A DNA stretch of 50,044 bases from Deltaproteobacteria bacterium (GCA_016931115.1 JAFGFM010000042.1:1-50044); one strand, 5' to 3'. Counted from the first letter of the stretch, positions 35,796-44,413 are shown. Made by a program: numbers and translations. The notes: generated by a model from the letters alone, not told the origin.

Positions 35796-38009
35796 ATGGA
35801 ATTTTATGCTGATGGAAATAAGAGGCAGAAGCTTATTACACATATTGTCGGCGTGAGGAATAATGCAGCTTTATTCACCAAAGATATTTGTTGTGAATCT
35901 TGGGGCGCATTATTAGGTGACTGGCATGATTTGGGAAAATTTATGGAAGCTTTTCAGAAGTATATGCTTGAAGATGAAGCGCGTATTGAACATGCTATCG
36001 TGGGAGGTAGATATGCAACAGATCAATTTAATGATCCTCTTCGTAAACTGGCCTTGCAGTTTACTATTTCTTGTCACCATACCGGACTGCAAAATAGTGA
36101 AACTCTCAGAAAACGATTAGTCAACGCGGCACAATTGGTATGCGATGCTATCAAAAATGTACCGGATGATTTGTTGGATAGAAAGCTTCCTGAGTGGCCA
36201 GCTTGGTTGATCCCTCCATCTACAACTGCTGAAGAAAAGGAAATAGATGTCTGGAAGAGGTGCTTGGAATTTTGGATACGAATGCTTCATTCCTGTCTGG
36301 TTGATGCTGATTGGCTTGATGCTGAGAAACGAGATCCCGATGCACCGAAAAGACCTGAGTTCCTTTCAATTGAAAAACTTAGAGATAAACTGGATGGATA
36401 TATTGATGCAAAAGTTTCAGATGCCACAAAGCACAATTGGACACCAGTAAATGCTCAAAGAAAAAATGTACTCGATGCTTGCAGGGAGTCTGCAAAAACT
36501 AAAACAGGATATTTTTCATTAACAGTTCCTACAGGAGGTGGGAAAACACTTTCAGGAATGTCCTTTGCTCTAAATCATGCAGTAGAAAATAAAATGAAAC
36601 GTGTGATTGTTGTCATCCCATATACAAGCATTATCGAACAAAATGCATCTGTTTATGCAGAGGTTCTTGGTCAAGAAAACATAATTGAGCATCACTCAAA
36701 TATTGATCCTGAAAAAGATACAGTAAGAAATCACCTAGCAGCAGAGAATTGGGATGCGCCTATCATTGTCACAACGAATGTTCAATTTTTTGAATCATTG
36801 TATGCAAACAAAAACTCCAGACTTCGGAAACTTCATAACATTTCCAGAAGCGTCATATTTTTAGACGAAGTACAATCACTACCTCCGGTGTTGTTGTATC
36901 CGATATTGGATGCAATACGGGAATTACGTGATCATTATGGTTGCTCTATCGTCCTTTCGACGGCAACTCAACCAGCCTTGAAAAAACGCAAATCATTTGA
37001 TTGCGGGTTTGATGCAGTGAAAGAAATCATCCCGGATGCAATGAAGCTGTCGAAAGATTTGGCTCGTGTGAATATTGAATGGGAAACGATGAATGCGATA
37101 GAATATCGAGATATTTCAGAACGTATCCTAAAAGAAAATATACAAAGAGTTTTAGTAGTTACATATAAACGTAAAGATGCCCGAGCGCTTGCGGGGTTAC
37201 TACCCGATGATACTTATCATCTTTCGGCATCAATGTGTCCGTCGCACCGGAAAGATACTCTTAATAAAGTAAAAGAAGAGTTGATGAAAAATAAATCCTC
37301 GACAGTTCGGTTAGTGAGTACTCAATTAATAGAAGCGGGTGTAGATATTGATTTCCCTGTCGTTTTTAGAGCGTTAGCAGGGCTGGACAGTATTTCGCAG
37401 ACAGCAGGGCGGTGTAACCGTGAAGGTAAAAATGTTAATGGAGGTCGCCTAATTGTGTTTCGCGCACCAACAGAACCTCCTGTGGGAGTTTTACGTTTGG
37501 GAAAGGCTATTACTGAAAGTATACTTAATTCCAGTGCGAGTGAATTTGACGGCGTTTTACGGGACAAAGATGGTTTTTTGGATTTAACGTCCCCCGCAAT
37601 TTATGATACATACTTTCGCTTGCTTTATTCTGGCGTTCAACTAGATGGGGCAGGGGTTCAAAATGCCCGCACTAACTTCGATTTTCCAGAAGTTGCTAAG
37701 CGTTTCTGTATGATCGATAGCGCTACATATCCCGTAGTTGTTCCTTACAAAAATGGGTATGACATACTGGATGGTGTCCACGTTAAATTCAAACCATCGC
37801 GGGATGATTTCAGATCACTCCAGCCATTTATTGTCCAGATATACTTCCATGAACTTGAGGTACTGAATAATATAGGCGCACTTGGGTCCATACATGAGAA
37901 ATCATTCTATTATTTAACAACGCCATATGAACGACTTTATGATGATCGTTTTGGTTTAGTGATATCGGAAGAGAATCTTTTCCCTGATTATTCAAAGCTT
38001 AATGTATGA
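35796..38009 (+). CDS. cas3: Cas3 helicase-nuclease, type I-C
   Basis: This 737-residue effector unwinds and degrades DNA marked by Cascade. The N-terminal HD nuclease domain has His16, WHDLGK (His44-Asp45), His66 and the pair His94-His95. The SF2 helicase has Walker A PTGGGKT (245-251), DEVQ (357-360, in place of DEVH), STATQPAL, then STQLIEAGVDI and the arginine motif QTAGRCNREG. HD-then-helicase order and length fit type I-C. AAAAGGTG precedes the ATG. It overlaps the cas5c region by ATGA. Local G+C looks lower than in cas1 and cas2. Confidence 0.95.
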   Translation: MEFYADGNKRQKLITHIVGVRNNAALFTKDICCESWGALLGDWHDLGKFMEAFQKYMLEDEARIEHAIVGGRYATDQFNDPLRKLALQFTISCHHTGLQNSETLRKRLVNAAQLVCDAIKNVPDDLLDRKLPEWPAWLIPPSTTAEEKEIDVWKRCLEFWIRMLHSCLVDADWLDAEKRDPDAPKRPEFLSIEKLRDKLDGYIDAKVSDATKHNWTPVNAQRKNVLDACRESAKTKTGYFSLTVPTGGGKTLSGMSFALNHAVENKMKRVIVVIPYTSIIEQNASVYAEVLGQENIIEHHSNIDPEKDTVRNHLAAENWDAPIIVTTNVQFFESLYANKNSRLRKLHNISRSVIFLDEVQSLPPVLLYPILDAIRELRDHYGCSIVLSTATQPALKKRKSFDCGFDAVKEIIPDAMKLSKDLARVNIEWETMNAIEYRDISERILKENIQRVLVVTYKRKDARALAGLLPDDTYHLSASMCPSHRKDTLNKVKEELMKNKSSTVRLVSTQLIEAGVDIDFPVVFRALAGLDSISQTAGRCNREGKNVNGGRLIVFRAPTEPPVGVLRLGKAITESILNSSASEFDGVLRDKDGFLDLTSPAIYDTYFRLLYSGVQLDGAGVQNARTNFDFPEVAKRFCMIDSATYPVVVPYKNGYDILDGVHVKFKPSRDDFRSLQPFIVQIYFHELEVLNNIGALGSIHEKSFYYLTTPYERLYDDRFGLVISEENLFPDYSKLNV

Positions 38010-38026
38010 GTTTGAAAGGAGGAACT

Positions 38027-38752
38027 ATGAACAAAAGGAGAGGCCCGACATTGAGTCTTCGGGCAAAAGGCCCGCTTGCTATGTTTACACGGCCTGAACT
38101 TAAAACAGAACGGGTGAGTTATGAGGTTCCAACTCCTTCTTCTGTACGTGGAATATTTGAAGCCATTTGCTGGAAGCCCGCTATTCAATGGCATGTGGAG
38201 CGTATTTATGTATTTAATGCAATATCCTTTACCGCGATAAAACGGAATGAACTGAATGGCAAAGCCATACCGCCTTCAAAGCAGATGATGGATCGCGGTG
38301 TGAGAGAATTTACGTATGGGATATATGGCATAAATATAGAAGATGAACAGACGCGAGCACAGCGGAACACATTGGCCTTACGAAATGTGGACTATCAGTT
38401 CGAGGCATTTTTTACGCTTACTGACAAAGCTGGGCCAGATGATAATATCTACAAATTTATCGATATGTTCACCCGTCGGGTGGATAATGGACAGCATTTT
38501 TACCAGCCCTATTTCGGTTGTCGGGAGTGTATTGCTCAAGTTCTATCCCCCATAGAATCACCTGAAGCGCACGCGATCTCCATATCCAAAGAACTTGGAA
38601 TTATGCTTTGGGATGTTGAATTTGGAGGAGACGAGACAAAGAAGAACACGCCTCTTTTTTTCAACGCAAAAATCGAAAATGGAAAAATTGATATCCCATT
38701 GTATCCAATCGGTCGAGAGGAGGTGTCGTATGATATTGAAAGCGCTTTTTGA
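38027..38752 (+). CDS. cas5c: Cas5c, crRNA-processing endoribonuclease/Cascade subunit
   Basis: This 241-residue RAMP protein in type I-C replaces Cas6: it cuts the repeat and then stays bound at the crRNA 5' handle. The early AMFTRPELKTERVSYEVPTPSSVRG is the typical Cas5 N-terminal ferredoxin-like motif with basic and Tyr/Lys residues of the active region. The start at 38027 is chosen for AAAGGAGG at 38015-38022; an ATG at 38006 overlaps the cas3 stop and would add seven residues. Its end overlaps the cas8c start by 23 bp. Confidence 0.92.
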   Translation: MNKRRGPTLSLRAKGPLAMFTRPELKTERVSYEVPTPSSVRGIFEAICWKPAIQWHVERIYVFNAISFTAIKRNELNGKAIPPSKQMMDRGVREFTYGIYGINIEDEQTRAQRNTLALRNVDYQFEAFFTLTDKAGPDDNIYKFIDMFTRRVDNGQHFYQPYFGCRECIAQVLSPIESPEAHAISISKELGIMLWDVEFGGDETKKNTPLFFNAKIENGKIDIPLYPIGREEVSYDIESAF

Positions 38753-40721
38753 TTTGGCACAAAGAGAAGACCTTTTACCAGATCCTGATTTTGAAATTAA
38801 ACCTATCTCTTGGGTTATTCGAGTGGGTGACAACGCACGCTTTCTAAGTATTGAACCGCTGAAACAGACAGAAAAGCTCACTGTGGGCTCAAAGAAAAAG
38901 CCGAAAATGTTTGGCACGCCAAAAACAGTTCCTAAGCAACAACCAAGTCGTTCCGGGAAAGACCCTGAGCCTGAATTTCTAGTCGATAATCCATTGTATG
39001 CTTTGGGTAAATCAATACCTTCAAATAAATATAACATTTCTGTGTGCAAAAAGCGTTTGCGTATGTTTGCAGCAAAAATAATCTTGTGCGGACATAAGAC
39101 AAAAGATGTTGGTGCGGTGAGTGTTGGCCGCTTTCTGAGAGATGTAAATAGAGGCAGCCTTCAGATTGAAACACCTCAAGAGATGAAGGGGAATGATTTA
39201 ATTGCGTTCTCTTATCAGATGGAAGAAACATTTGTACATGAGAGACCGGGTATTGTTGAATATTGGAGAAAGCTCAAGGCAGATAACCAAAAATCGAAAG
39301 ACGATATCATATGCCTAATTACTGGTGATTTCTGCACACCTGCCAAAAAGCATAAGAAACTAAAAAACGTTCCTCAAAAGAAAATTGGCGACATAGCATT
39401 GGCACCCTGTAACCAACCTGCTTTTGAAAGTTATGGATGGGAAAAAGGTGAGAATGCTGTAATAGGAGAGAAATCTTCCGATTTCGCAATGACTGCATTA
39501 AATCGCCTTTTGCATCCCAACTACCCTGATCCGCAAGATCCGAATCTTACCTTATCAAAGCAAAATGTACATTTAAGCTCAGATACAGTGGTTTGTTATT
39601 GGACACGGAATAAAAGTATATTATCTGATTCTTTTGGTCTAGCCATTGAGGTTGATGAAGAAAAGATCGAAACAAAGCCAGCACAGGTTGCGGAAATGTA
39701 TAAAAGCCTTTGGAAAGGCATCCCCTATAAATTAGACAAGCCCGACCAGTTCTATTCATTGGTTCTTTCTGGTGGACAAGGGCGGGCAACAATACGGGAT
39801 TGGATAGAGTCGAACACCCAGCATGTCGTGGATAGTCTGGCGCAATATTTTGCAGACTTGAGAATTGAGCGCTGCTGTCCTCCCCCCAAAAAAGGTAAAC
39901 ATCCCGAAAGCTTTTCGCTGCCTTTATTACTTGAATCGTTAGCTGACCCAAAAGACCGCAGGAAAGAAGGCATTCCTTCTGCCATCAGTGCACAGTTCTA
40001 CCGTGCATCAATTGACAATAGATTATTATTCCCACAGCCAGCATTTAGCCGGGCAATTTATCGTTATAGAGCTGAACTGGGTAAGGAAAGCGATGAAAAA
40101 AATGGATGGGTGCACAAGAATTGGAATGATGCCCGATCAGCAATCATTAAAGCGTATTTAAATCGAAAATATCGAAAAGAATTTAAAAAAAAGGAGGTGT
40201 TAGAAAAAATGAATCCAAATTGTGAGGATAAAGGGTATTTGCTTGGACAACTTATGTCCGTACTTGAAAAATTGCAAACAGAGGCTTTAGGGAGTGTTAA
40301 TGCGAGTATTATTGATCGCTATTTTCCAGGAGCATCTGCCGCTCCGAAGAGCGTTTTTGGCTTTTTACTTAGAAACGCACGGCACCATGCACGCAAAGCT
40401 AAAGATGAGTCAAAAAACAAAGGGCAAATATTTAATCTGGAAAGATTAATTGATCAAATTTGTAGCCAATTTGATGTTTCCCTGAATAAAACAGAAGATC
40501 CCAAAACTGTTTATACGAATGGATTCCCTTCATATCTTTCTCAAGAGCAACAGGGAATGTTTGTTTTAGGATACCATCAAATGCGCAAATGGCTATGGAT
40601 GACTAGCGATGAGAGGGTTATCTGGAATAAAGCGCATTCTGATGCCGCTCGTGCTTATTTGTGGAGCAAGAAGGAAAATGATTTAGGAAATTCAACTGTA
40701 GAAAAAGGAGAAAACCAATGA
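38730..40721 (+). CDS. cas8c: Cas8c (Csd1), large Cascade subunit
   Basis: This 663-residue large subunit recognises the PAM in type I-C Cascade. It begins MILKALFDLAQREDLLPDPD, typical of Csd1, and its last third (VFGFLLRNARHHARK ... SYLSQEQQGMFVLGYHQMR) is the Csd1 C-terminus. The start at 38730 follows GAGAGGAGG; a longer frame would lie wholly within cas5c. It contains an internal start for Cas11c at 40209. It overlaps cas7c by ATGA. Confidence 0.93.
   Translation: MILKALFDLAQREDLLPDPDFEIKPISWVIRVGDNARFLSIEPLKQTEKLTVGSKKKPKMFGTPKTVPKQQPSRSGKDPEPEFLVDNPLYALGKSIPSNKYNISVCKKRLRMFAAKIILCGHKTKDVGAVSVGRFLRDVNRGSLQIETPQEMKGNDLIAFSYQMEETFVHERPGIVEYWRKLKADNQKSKDDIICLITGDFCTPAKKHKKLKNVPQKKIGDIALAPCNQPAFESYGWEKGENAVIGEKSSDFAMTALNRLLHPNYPDPQDPNLTLSKQNVHLSSDTVVCYWTRNKSILSDSFGLAIEVDEEKIETKPAQVAEMYKSLWKGIPYKLDKPDQFYSLVLSGGQGRATIRDWIESNTQHVVDSLAQYFADLRIERCCPPPKKGKHPESFSLPLLLESLADPKDRRKEGIPSAISAQFYRASIDNRLLFPQPAFSRAIYRYRAELGKESDEKNGWVHKNWNDARSAIIKAYLNRKYRKEFKKKEVLEKMNPNCEDKGYLLGQLMSVLEKLQTEALGSVNASIIDRYFPGASAAPKSVFGFLLRNARHHARKAKDESKNKGQIFNLERLIDQICSQFDVSLNKTEDPKTVYTNGFPSYLSQEQQGMFVLGYHQMRKWLWMTSDERVIWNKAHSDAARAYLWSKKENDLGNSTVEKGENQ
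40209..40721 (+). CDS. cas11c: Cas11c small subunit from an internal start in cas8c
   Basis: Type I-C systems are known to translate a Cas11 small subunit from inside cas8c. Here AAGGAGGTG (40191-40199) is followed by an in-frame ATG at 40209, Met494 of Cas8c, giving a 170-residue product MNPNCEDKGYLLGQLMSVLE and onward, mostly helical. The ribosome binding site is among the strongest in the locus, has no other use in mid-gene and sits where the internal start is expected. Cas11c would form part of the belly of Cascade. Confidence 0.8.
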   Translation: MNPNCEDKGYLLGQLMSVLEKLQTEALGSVNASIIDRYFPGASAAPKSVFGFLLRNARHHARKAKDESKNKGQIFNLERLIDQICSQFDVSLNKTEDPKTVYTNGFPSYLSQEQQGMFVLGYHQMRKWLWMTSDERVIWNKAHSDAARAYLWSKKENDLGNSTVEKGENQ

Positions 40722-41848
40722 GTGGAGCTATTAAAAATCGTTATGAGTTTATTTTTCTGTTTGATGTAAAAAATGGAAATCCCAATGGAGACCCTGATGC
40801 AGGGAATGCGCCTCGTCAGGACTACGAAACAGGGAAAGGGTTAGTTACTGATGTTTGTCTTAAGCGGAAAATTAGAAACTATGTTGATATTACGAAAAAT
40901 AACCAGGCTCCTTACGAAATTCATGTGAGAGAAGGAGCTTTTCTTTCCGAACATCATAAACGTGCTCATCTGGCAATTGAAAATGAAACTATACAGTTGG
41001 CAGTTCCTATGGATTTGGTAGATGAATTCAAAGCATATGAATCATATCCAGATGGAATTACTTTCTCAGATCAAAATGCGCGACCATGCTTGATCTTGTC
41101 TTTAGCTGGATTGGAAGAAACTGAGAAACAGGTGAAAGATCTAAAGGAGAAAAAGAAAAAAGAAGATACTGAAAACAAGAAGCTGATATCGCCTGCTGCA
41201 AAAGCAAAACTTCGTGAACTGTTTATTGACTCAAAGGAAAAAAAAGCGGCTCAGTGGATGTGTAAAAATTTTTTTGATGTTCGCACGTTTGGAGCAGTTA
41301 TGTCCACTGGAGATATGCGTTGCGGACAGATTAGAGGGCCTGTTCAATTTGGATTTGCGGAAAGCGTTGATTCAATTATTGGGAAAGAAATACCAATGTC
41401 ACGGACGGCCGCTGTAAGCGTCGATGACCCTGATCAAAAAGGTTTAGGTGCTCGAAAGTCAATTGTCCCTTATGGGTTGTATCGGGTTCATGGATATATT
41501 TCTGCACATTTAGCAAGTCAAACGAACTTTACAGAGGATGATTTGGCAATGCTGTGGTCTGCCCTGTTGAATATGTTTGATCAAGATCCCGCTGCTGCTC
41601 GAACTGGGATGCATGCACAGAAGTTGATCGTTTTTAAACATATCGGGCTTGAAATAGAAGAAAAGCAAAAAGAAAACCAAGCAAAATTAGGATGCGCACC
41701 AGCTCAAAAATTATTTGAAATGGTAAATGTTGAATTAATAAATAAAGATAAGCCCCCACGTTCTTTTGATGATTATAAAATGAACGACTTTTCGGATATA
41801 AAATCTAAGGCACTTGCTTTGGGCGTTGAAGCAATTGAAATGCTGTAG
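40718..41848 (+). CDS. cas7c: Cas7c (Csd2), Cascade backbone, with inserted charged segment
   Basis: This 376-residue RAMP protein coats the crRNA. Conserved features are FLFDVKNGNPNGDPDAGNAPR near the N-terminus, GLVTDVCLKRKIRNY, and NFFDVRTFGAVMSTG (185-198) followed by GQIRGPVQ. The family is normally about 290 residues; the extra length lies mostly at about residues 80-175, including a Lys/Glu-rich helix at 132-156. The C-terminus (PRSFDDYKMNDFSD) differs from the usual family end. ATGA overlap with cas8c and AAAAGGAG upstream show coupling. Confidence 0.93.
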   Translation: MSGAIKNRYEFIFLFDVKNGNPNGDPDAGNAPRQDYETGKGLVTDVCLKRKIRNYVDITKNNQAPYEIHVREGAFLSEHHKRAHLAIENETIQLAVPMDLVDEFKAYESYPDGITFSDQNARPCLILSLAGLEETEKQVKDLKEKKKKEDTENKKLISPAAKAKLRELFIDSKEKKAAQWMCKNFFDVRTFGAVMSTGDMRCGQIRGPVQFGFAESVDSIIGKEIPMSRTAAVSVDDPDQKGLGARKSIVPYGLYRVHGYISAHLASQTNFTEDDLAMLWSALLNMFDQDPAAARTGMHAQKLIVFKHIGLEIEEKQKENQAKLGCAPAQKLFEMVNVELINKDKPPRSFDDYKMNDFSDIKSKALALGVEAIEML

Positions 41849-41897
41849 TTATGAAAGAAGCCGGTGTGTCGGAATAGGATATGGTCAAATAGTATAG

Positions 41898-42053
41898 GTA
41901 AAAAGAAAAACCGGTCCTGAAAAATCAGCAAGAGAATTCGCTGATTATGAGGTTCTGATTGACAGGAATAATCTTCCTTCAGGAGTTACTATTGAAGAGA
42001 AAGTTTAGCAATATCGGTAAAAATGCCAGCGCTGGCTTTTTTACCGGAATAGC
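41898..42053 (+). pseudogene. Fossil 3' end of an earlier cas7c gene
   Basis: Starting just after an in-frame TAG at 41895, the frame reads VKRKTGPEKSAREFADYEVL then IDRNNLPSGVTIEEK. This matches, from memory of the family, the usual Cas7c C-terminus (V-x-RK-x-G ... F-x-DYEV-x-x-D-x-x-x-LP-x-GVT). It has no start codon or ribosome binding site. A run of four A after GTTATT-type codons carries the frame past the expected end to a stop at 42051; removing one A would give EEKV and a stop at once, like the family end. It is clearly not part of the intact cas7c, which stops at 41848. Confidence 0.7.
42016..42047. terminator. 32-bp near-perfect palindrome after cas7c
   Basis: CGGTAAAAATGCCAGC is followed directly by GCTGGCTTTTTTACCG; 15 of 16 pairs match. 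The T run in the right arm and the place downstream of the effector genes suggest a terminator or a processing hairpin separating the effector and adaptation halves. Confidence 0.65.
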
Positions 42054-42146
42054 GATGAGGGAGCTTGTAACATTATGAAATAATAGGGAATAGCTGAAAA
42101 TTAGCTTTTCCTGAATAGCATGTTTTTAGATGGAAACGAGGTAACC

Positions 42147-42731
42147 ATGCACGATCAAAAAGACAATGATTCATTAAAGCTTATCCCGGCACACGGCGGA
42201 TACCGTGAACTCAAGTCTTACCAGATGTCCGAAATTGTTTATGATGCCACTGTGGCCTTTTGTGACAGGTTTATCTCAAAGTTTTCACGCACCCATGACC
42301 AGATGGTGCAGGCAGCTCGCAGCGGTAAGCAGAATATTGCTGAGGGATGCATGGCCTCAGGCACATCAAAAAAGACAGAACTTAAACTCGTGAATGTTGC
42401 GCGAGCAAGCCTTGAGGAATTGCTTCTGGATTATGAAGACTTTCTCAGGCAAAAGGAGTTGCCGCTCTGGGCTAAAGAAAACCCTGTGGCAAAAAAGGTT
42501 AGGGGGCTTTGCTACCAGGAGAATAGGTCTTATAAGACCTATAGGATTTATATTGAAGTTGATTCTGAAGAGGTTGCGGCCAACACCATTGTCTGTGTTA
42601 TCCACCAGACCAACTACCTGCTTGACCAGCAGTTACGAACCCTTGAGAAGGATTTTGTTAATGAGGGCGGTTTTACAGAGCGGCTATACCGTGTAAGGAC
42701 AGAGGCACGTAAATGGAACAAGACCAAATAA
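42147..42731 (+). CDS. Four-helix-bundle protein (S23/bAvd-like, with suffix domain) inside the cas operon
   Basis: This 194-residue helical protein of the 23S rRNA-intervening-sequence/bAvd four-helix group carries the typical KSYQMSEIVYDATVAFCDRFISKF start, then QMVQAARSGKQNIAEGCMAS and LVNVARASLEELLLDYEDFL. A C-terminal extension (TIVCVIHQTNYLLDQQLRTLEKDF) resembles the four-helix-bundle suffix domain. The start at 42147 is preferred for GAGG just upstream. It overlaps the cas4 start by 19 bp, so the two are translationally coupled. It is not a standard type I-C component; a basic pentamer-type bundle could bind nucleic acid or proteins (inference). Confidence 0.8.
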   Translation: MHDQKDNDSLKLIPAHGGYRELKSYQMSEIVYDATVAFCDRFISKFSRTHDQMVQAARSGKQNIAEGCMASGTSKKTELKLVNVARASLEELLLDYEDFLRQKELPLWAKENPVAKKVRGLCYQENRSYKTYRIYIEVDSEEVAANTIVCVIHQTNYLLDQQLRTLEKDFVNEGGFTERLYRVRTEARKWNKTK

Positions 42732-43381
42732 TTTACTCCGAGGATGATCTTTTGCCCCTTTCAGGATTGCAGCATATTATCTTCTGCAAGCGGCAGGCGG
42801 CCCTTATCCACATTGAGCAGGCATGGGCAGAAAACATGCTTGCTGCCGAAGGCAGGGTCATGCATGACAAGGTGCATGAAGGCGGAAGCGAATCAAGGGG
42901 AGATGTCCGGGTTGAATATGCCATGCCTTTACGTTCTTTAAGGTTGGGGTTAATAGCCAAGGCTGATGTTGTTGAATTTCACAGGGTAAATAATCAGGGA
43001 GAAAGTCAGGTGTTAAAATGGCAGCCCTTTCCTGTGGAGTATAAGCATGGTAAGCCTAAAAAAGATAATTCTGATAAGGTGCAGTTATGCGGCCAAGCCA
43101 TATGCCTTGAAGAGATGCTTAATGTCAGGATAGTGCAGGGTGCCCTGTTTTATGGGGCCATCAGGCGGAGAGAGGATGTTATTTTTGATGATGAACTAAG
43201 GCAATTCACCCAGGGTGTGGCAAGGGAGTTCCATGAGCTTATTGCCGGTGGCATTACACCAAAGGCGGTGTATTCAAAAAGATGTGATAACTGCTCCATG
43301 TATGAATTATGCCTGCCAAAGACAGTTGGTAAAAGCCGAAAGATAACAAACTATTTAAAGGACATGGTGATTGAGAAATGA
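42713..43381 (+). CDS. cas4: Cas4 exonuclease
   Basis: This 222-residue RecB-family nuclease with a [4Fe-4S] cluster trims prespacers and checks the PAM in adaptation. Cluster cysteines are Cys25 and the C-terminal Cys191, Cys194 and Cys200 (CDNCSMYELC). Nuclease motifs are His51, Asp84 and PVEYKHGK with Glu109 and Lys111. It overlaps the four-helix gene upstream and cas1 downstream. Confidence 0.93.
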   Translation: MEQDQIIYSEDDLLPLSGLQHIIFCKRQAALIHIEQAWAENMLAAEGRVMHDKVHEGGSESRGDVRVEYAMPLRSLRLGLIAKADVVEFHRVNNQGESQVLKWQPFPVEYKHGKPKKDNSDKVQLCGQAICLEEMLNVRIVQGALFYGAIRRREDVIFDDELRQFTQGVAREFHELIAGGITPKAVYSKRCDNCSMYELCLPKTVGKSRKITNYLKDMVIEK

Positions 43382-44409
43382 AAAAGCATTTGAACACCCT
43401 GTTTGTAACAACCCAGGGGGCTTACCTCAACAAAGAGGGTGAGACAGTGGTTGTGAATGTGGAGAAGGAGGTAAAGCTCAGGCTCCCCATACACACCATT
43501 GGTGGAATCATCTGTTTTGGCAATGTGATGTGCAGCCCTTACCTGCTGGGCTTTTGCGCTGAAAAGGATGTTGCTGTCAGCTTCCTCACTGAAAATGGCA
43601 GGTTCCTTGCCAGGGTTCAGGGGCCTGTATCAGGGAATGTACTCTTGAGAAGAGAACAATACCGAAGGGCGGATAATCCGGAGGCAACAGCTCATATAGT
43701 GAAATCCATATTAACCGGAAAGCTTGCCAACTGCCGGACAGTGCTCAAAAGGGCATTAAGGGATCACCCTGATAAAATTGATGTAGAGGCAGTAAAAGAA
43801 GTTGCAGACAAATTAGGATACTCTCTTGATCGTTTGCAGGAAGATCTCCACCTTGATGTGTTAAGGGGTATTGAAGGCGAGGCTGCAAAGGCATACTTTA
43901 GAGTGTTTGATCATCTGATAATTGCTCAAAAACAGGATTTTTATTTCAGGGAGCGCAACAGGAGGCCGCCTCTTGACCGTGTCAACTGCCTGCTTTCATT
44001 TATCTACACAATAGTGATGCATGATGTGAGGTCTGCCCTTGAGACAACCGGGCTTGACCCGGCAGTAGGTTTTTTGCACAGGGACAGGCCAGGAAGGCCA
44101 GGTCTGGCGCTTGATATGATGGAAGAATTCAGACCATTCTTGGCAGACCGAATGGCTCTATCGCTGATTAATCTCAACCAACTAAGGCCGGAAGGTTTTA
44201 CCACAGTAGAGTCAGGCGCGGTAATCATGGATGATGAAACCAGAAAGACACTGCTTACCACTTATCAGAAGAGAAAACAGGATACCATTGACCACCCCTT
44301 TTTAAATGAAAAGGTGAGTATCGGCATTTTGTTTTATACTCAGGCCCTGCTTATGGCGAGATTCTTACGCGGTGATATAGACGGGTATCCGCCATTTATA
44401 TGGAGGTGA
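43378..44409 (+). CDS. cas1: Cas1 integrase, type I-C
   Basis: This 343-residue integrase inserts new spacers with Cas2. The metal ligands fit Glu166 (GIEGEAAKAYF), His234 (VGFLHRDRPGR) and Asp246 (LALDMMEEFRP). The beta-strand N-terminal domain and helical C-terminal domain have the usual length. It overlaps cas4 by ATGA and is followed at 4 bp by cas2. Confidence 0.96.
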   Translation: MKKHLNTLFVTTQGAYLNKEGETVVVNVEKEVKLRLPIHTIGGIICFGNVMCSPYLLGFCAEKDVAVSFLTENGRFLARVQGPVSGNVLLRREQYRRADNPEATAHIVKSILTGKLANCRTVLKRALRDHPDKIDVEAVKEVADKLGYSLDRLQEDLHLDVLRGIEGEAAKAYFRVFDHLIIAQKQDFYFRERNRRPPLDRVNCLLSFIYTIVMHDVRSALETTGLDPAVGFLHRDRPGRPGLALDMMEEFRPFLADRMALSLINLNQLRPEGFTTVESGAVIMDDETRKTLLTTYQKRKQDTIDHPFLNEKVSIGILFYTQALLMARFLRGDIDGYPPFIWR

Positions 44410-44413
44410 AAGT

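Noticed and set aside
42147-42731. A diversity-generating retroelement around the bAvd-like gene
   Set aside because: No reverse transcriptase, template repeat or variable repeat is present nearby.
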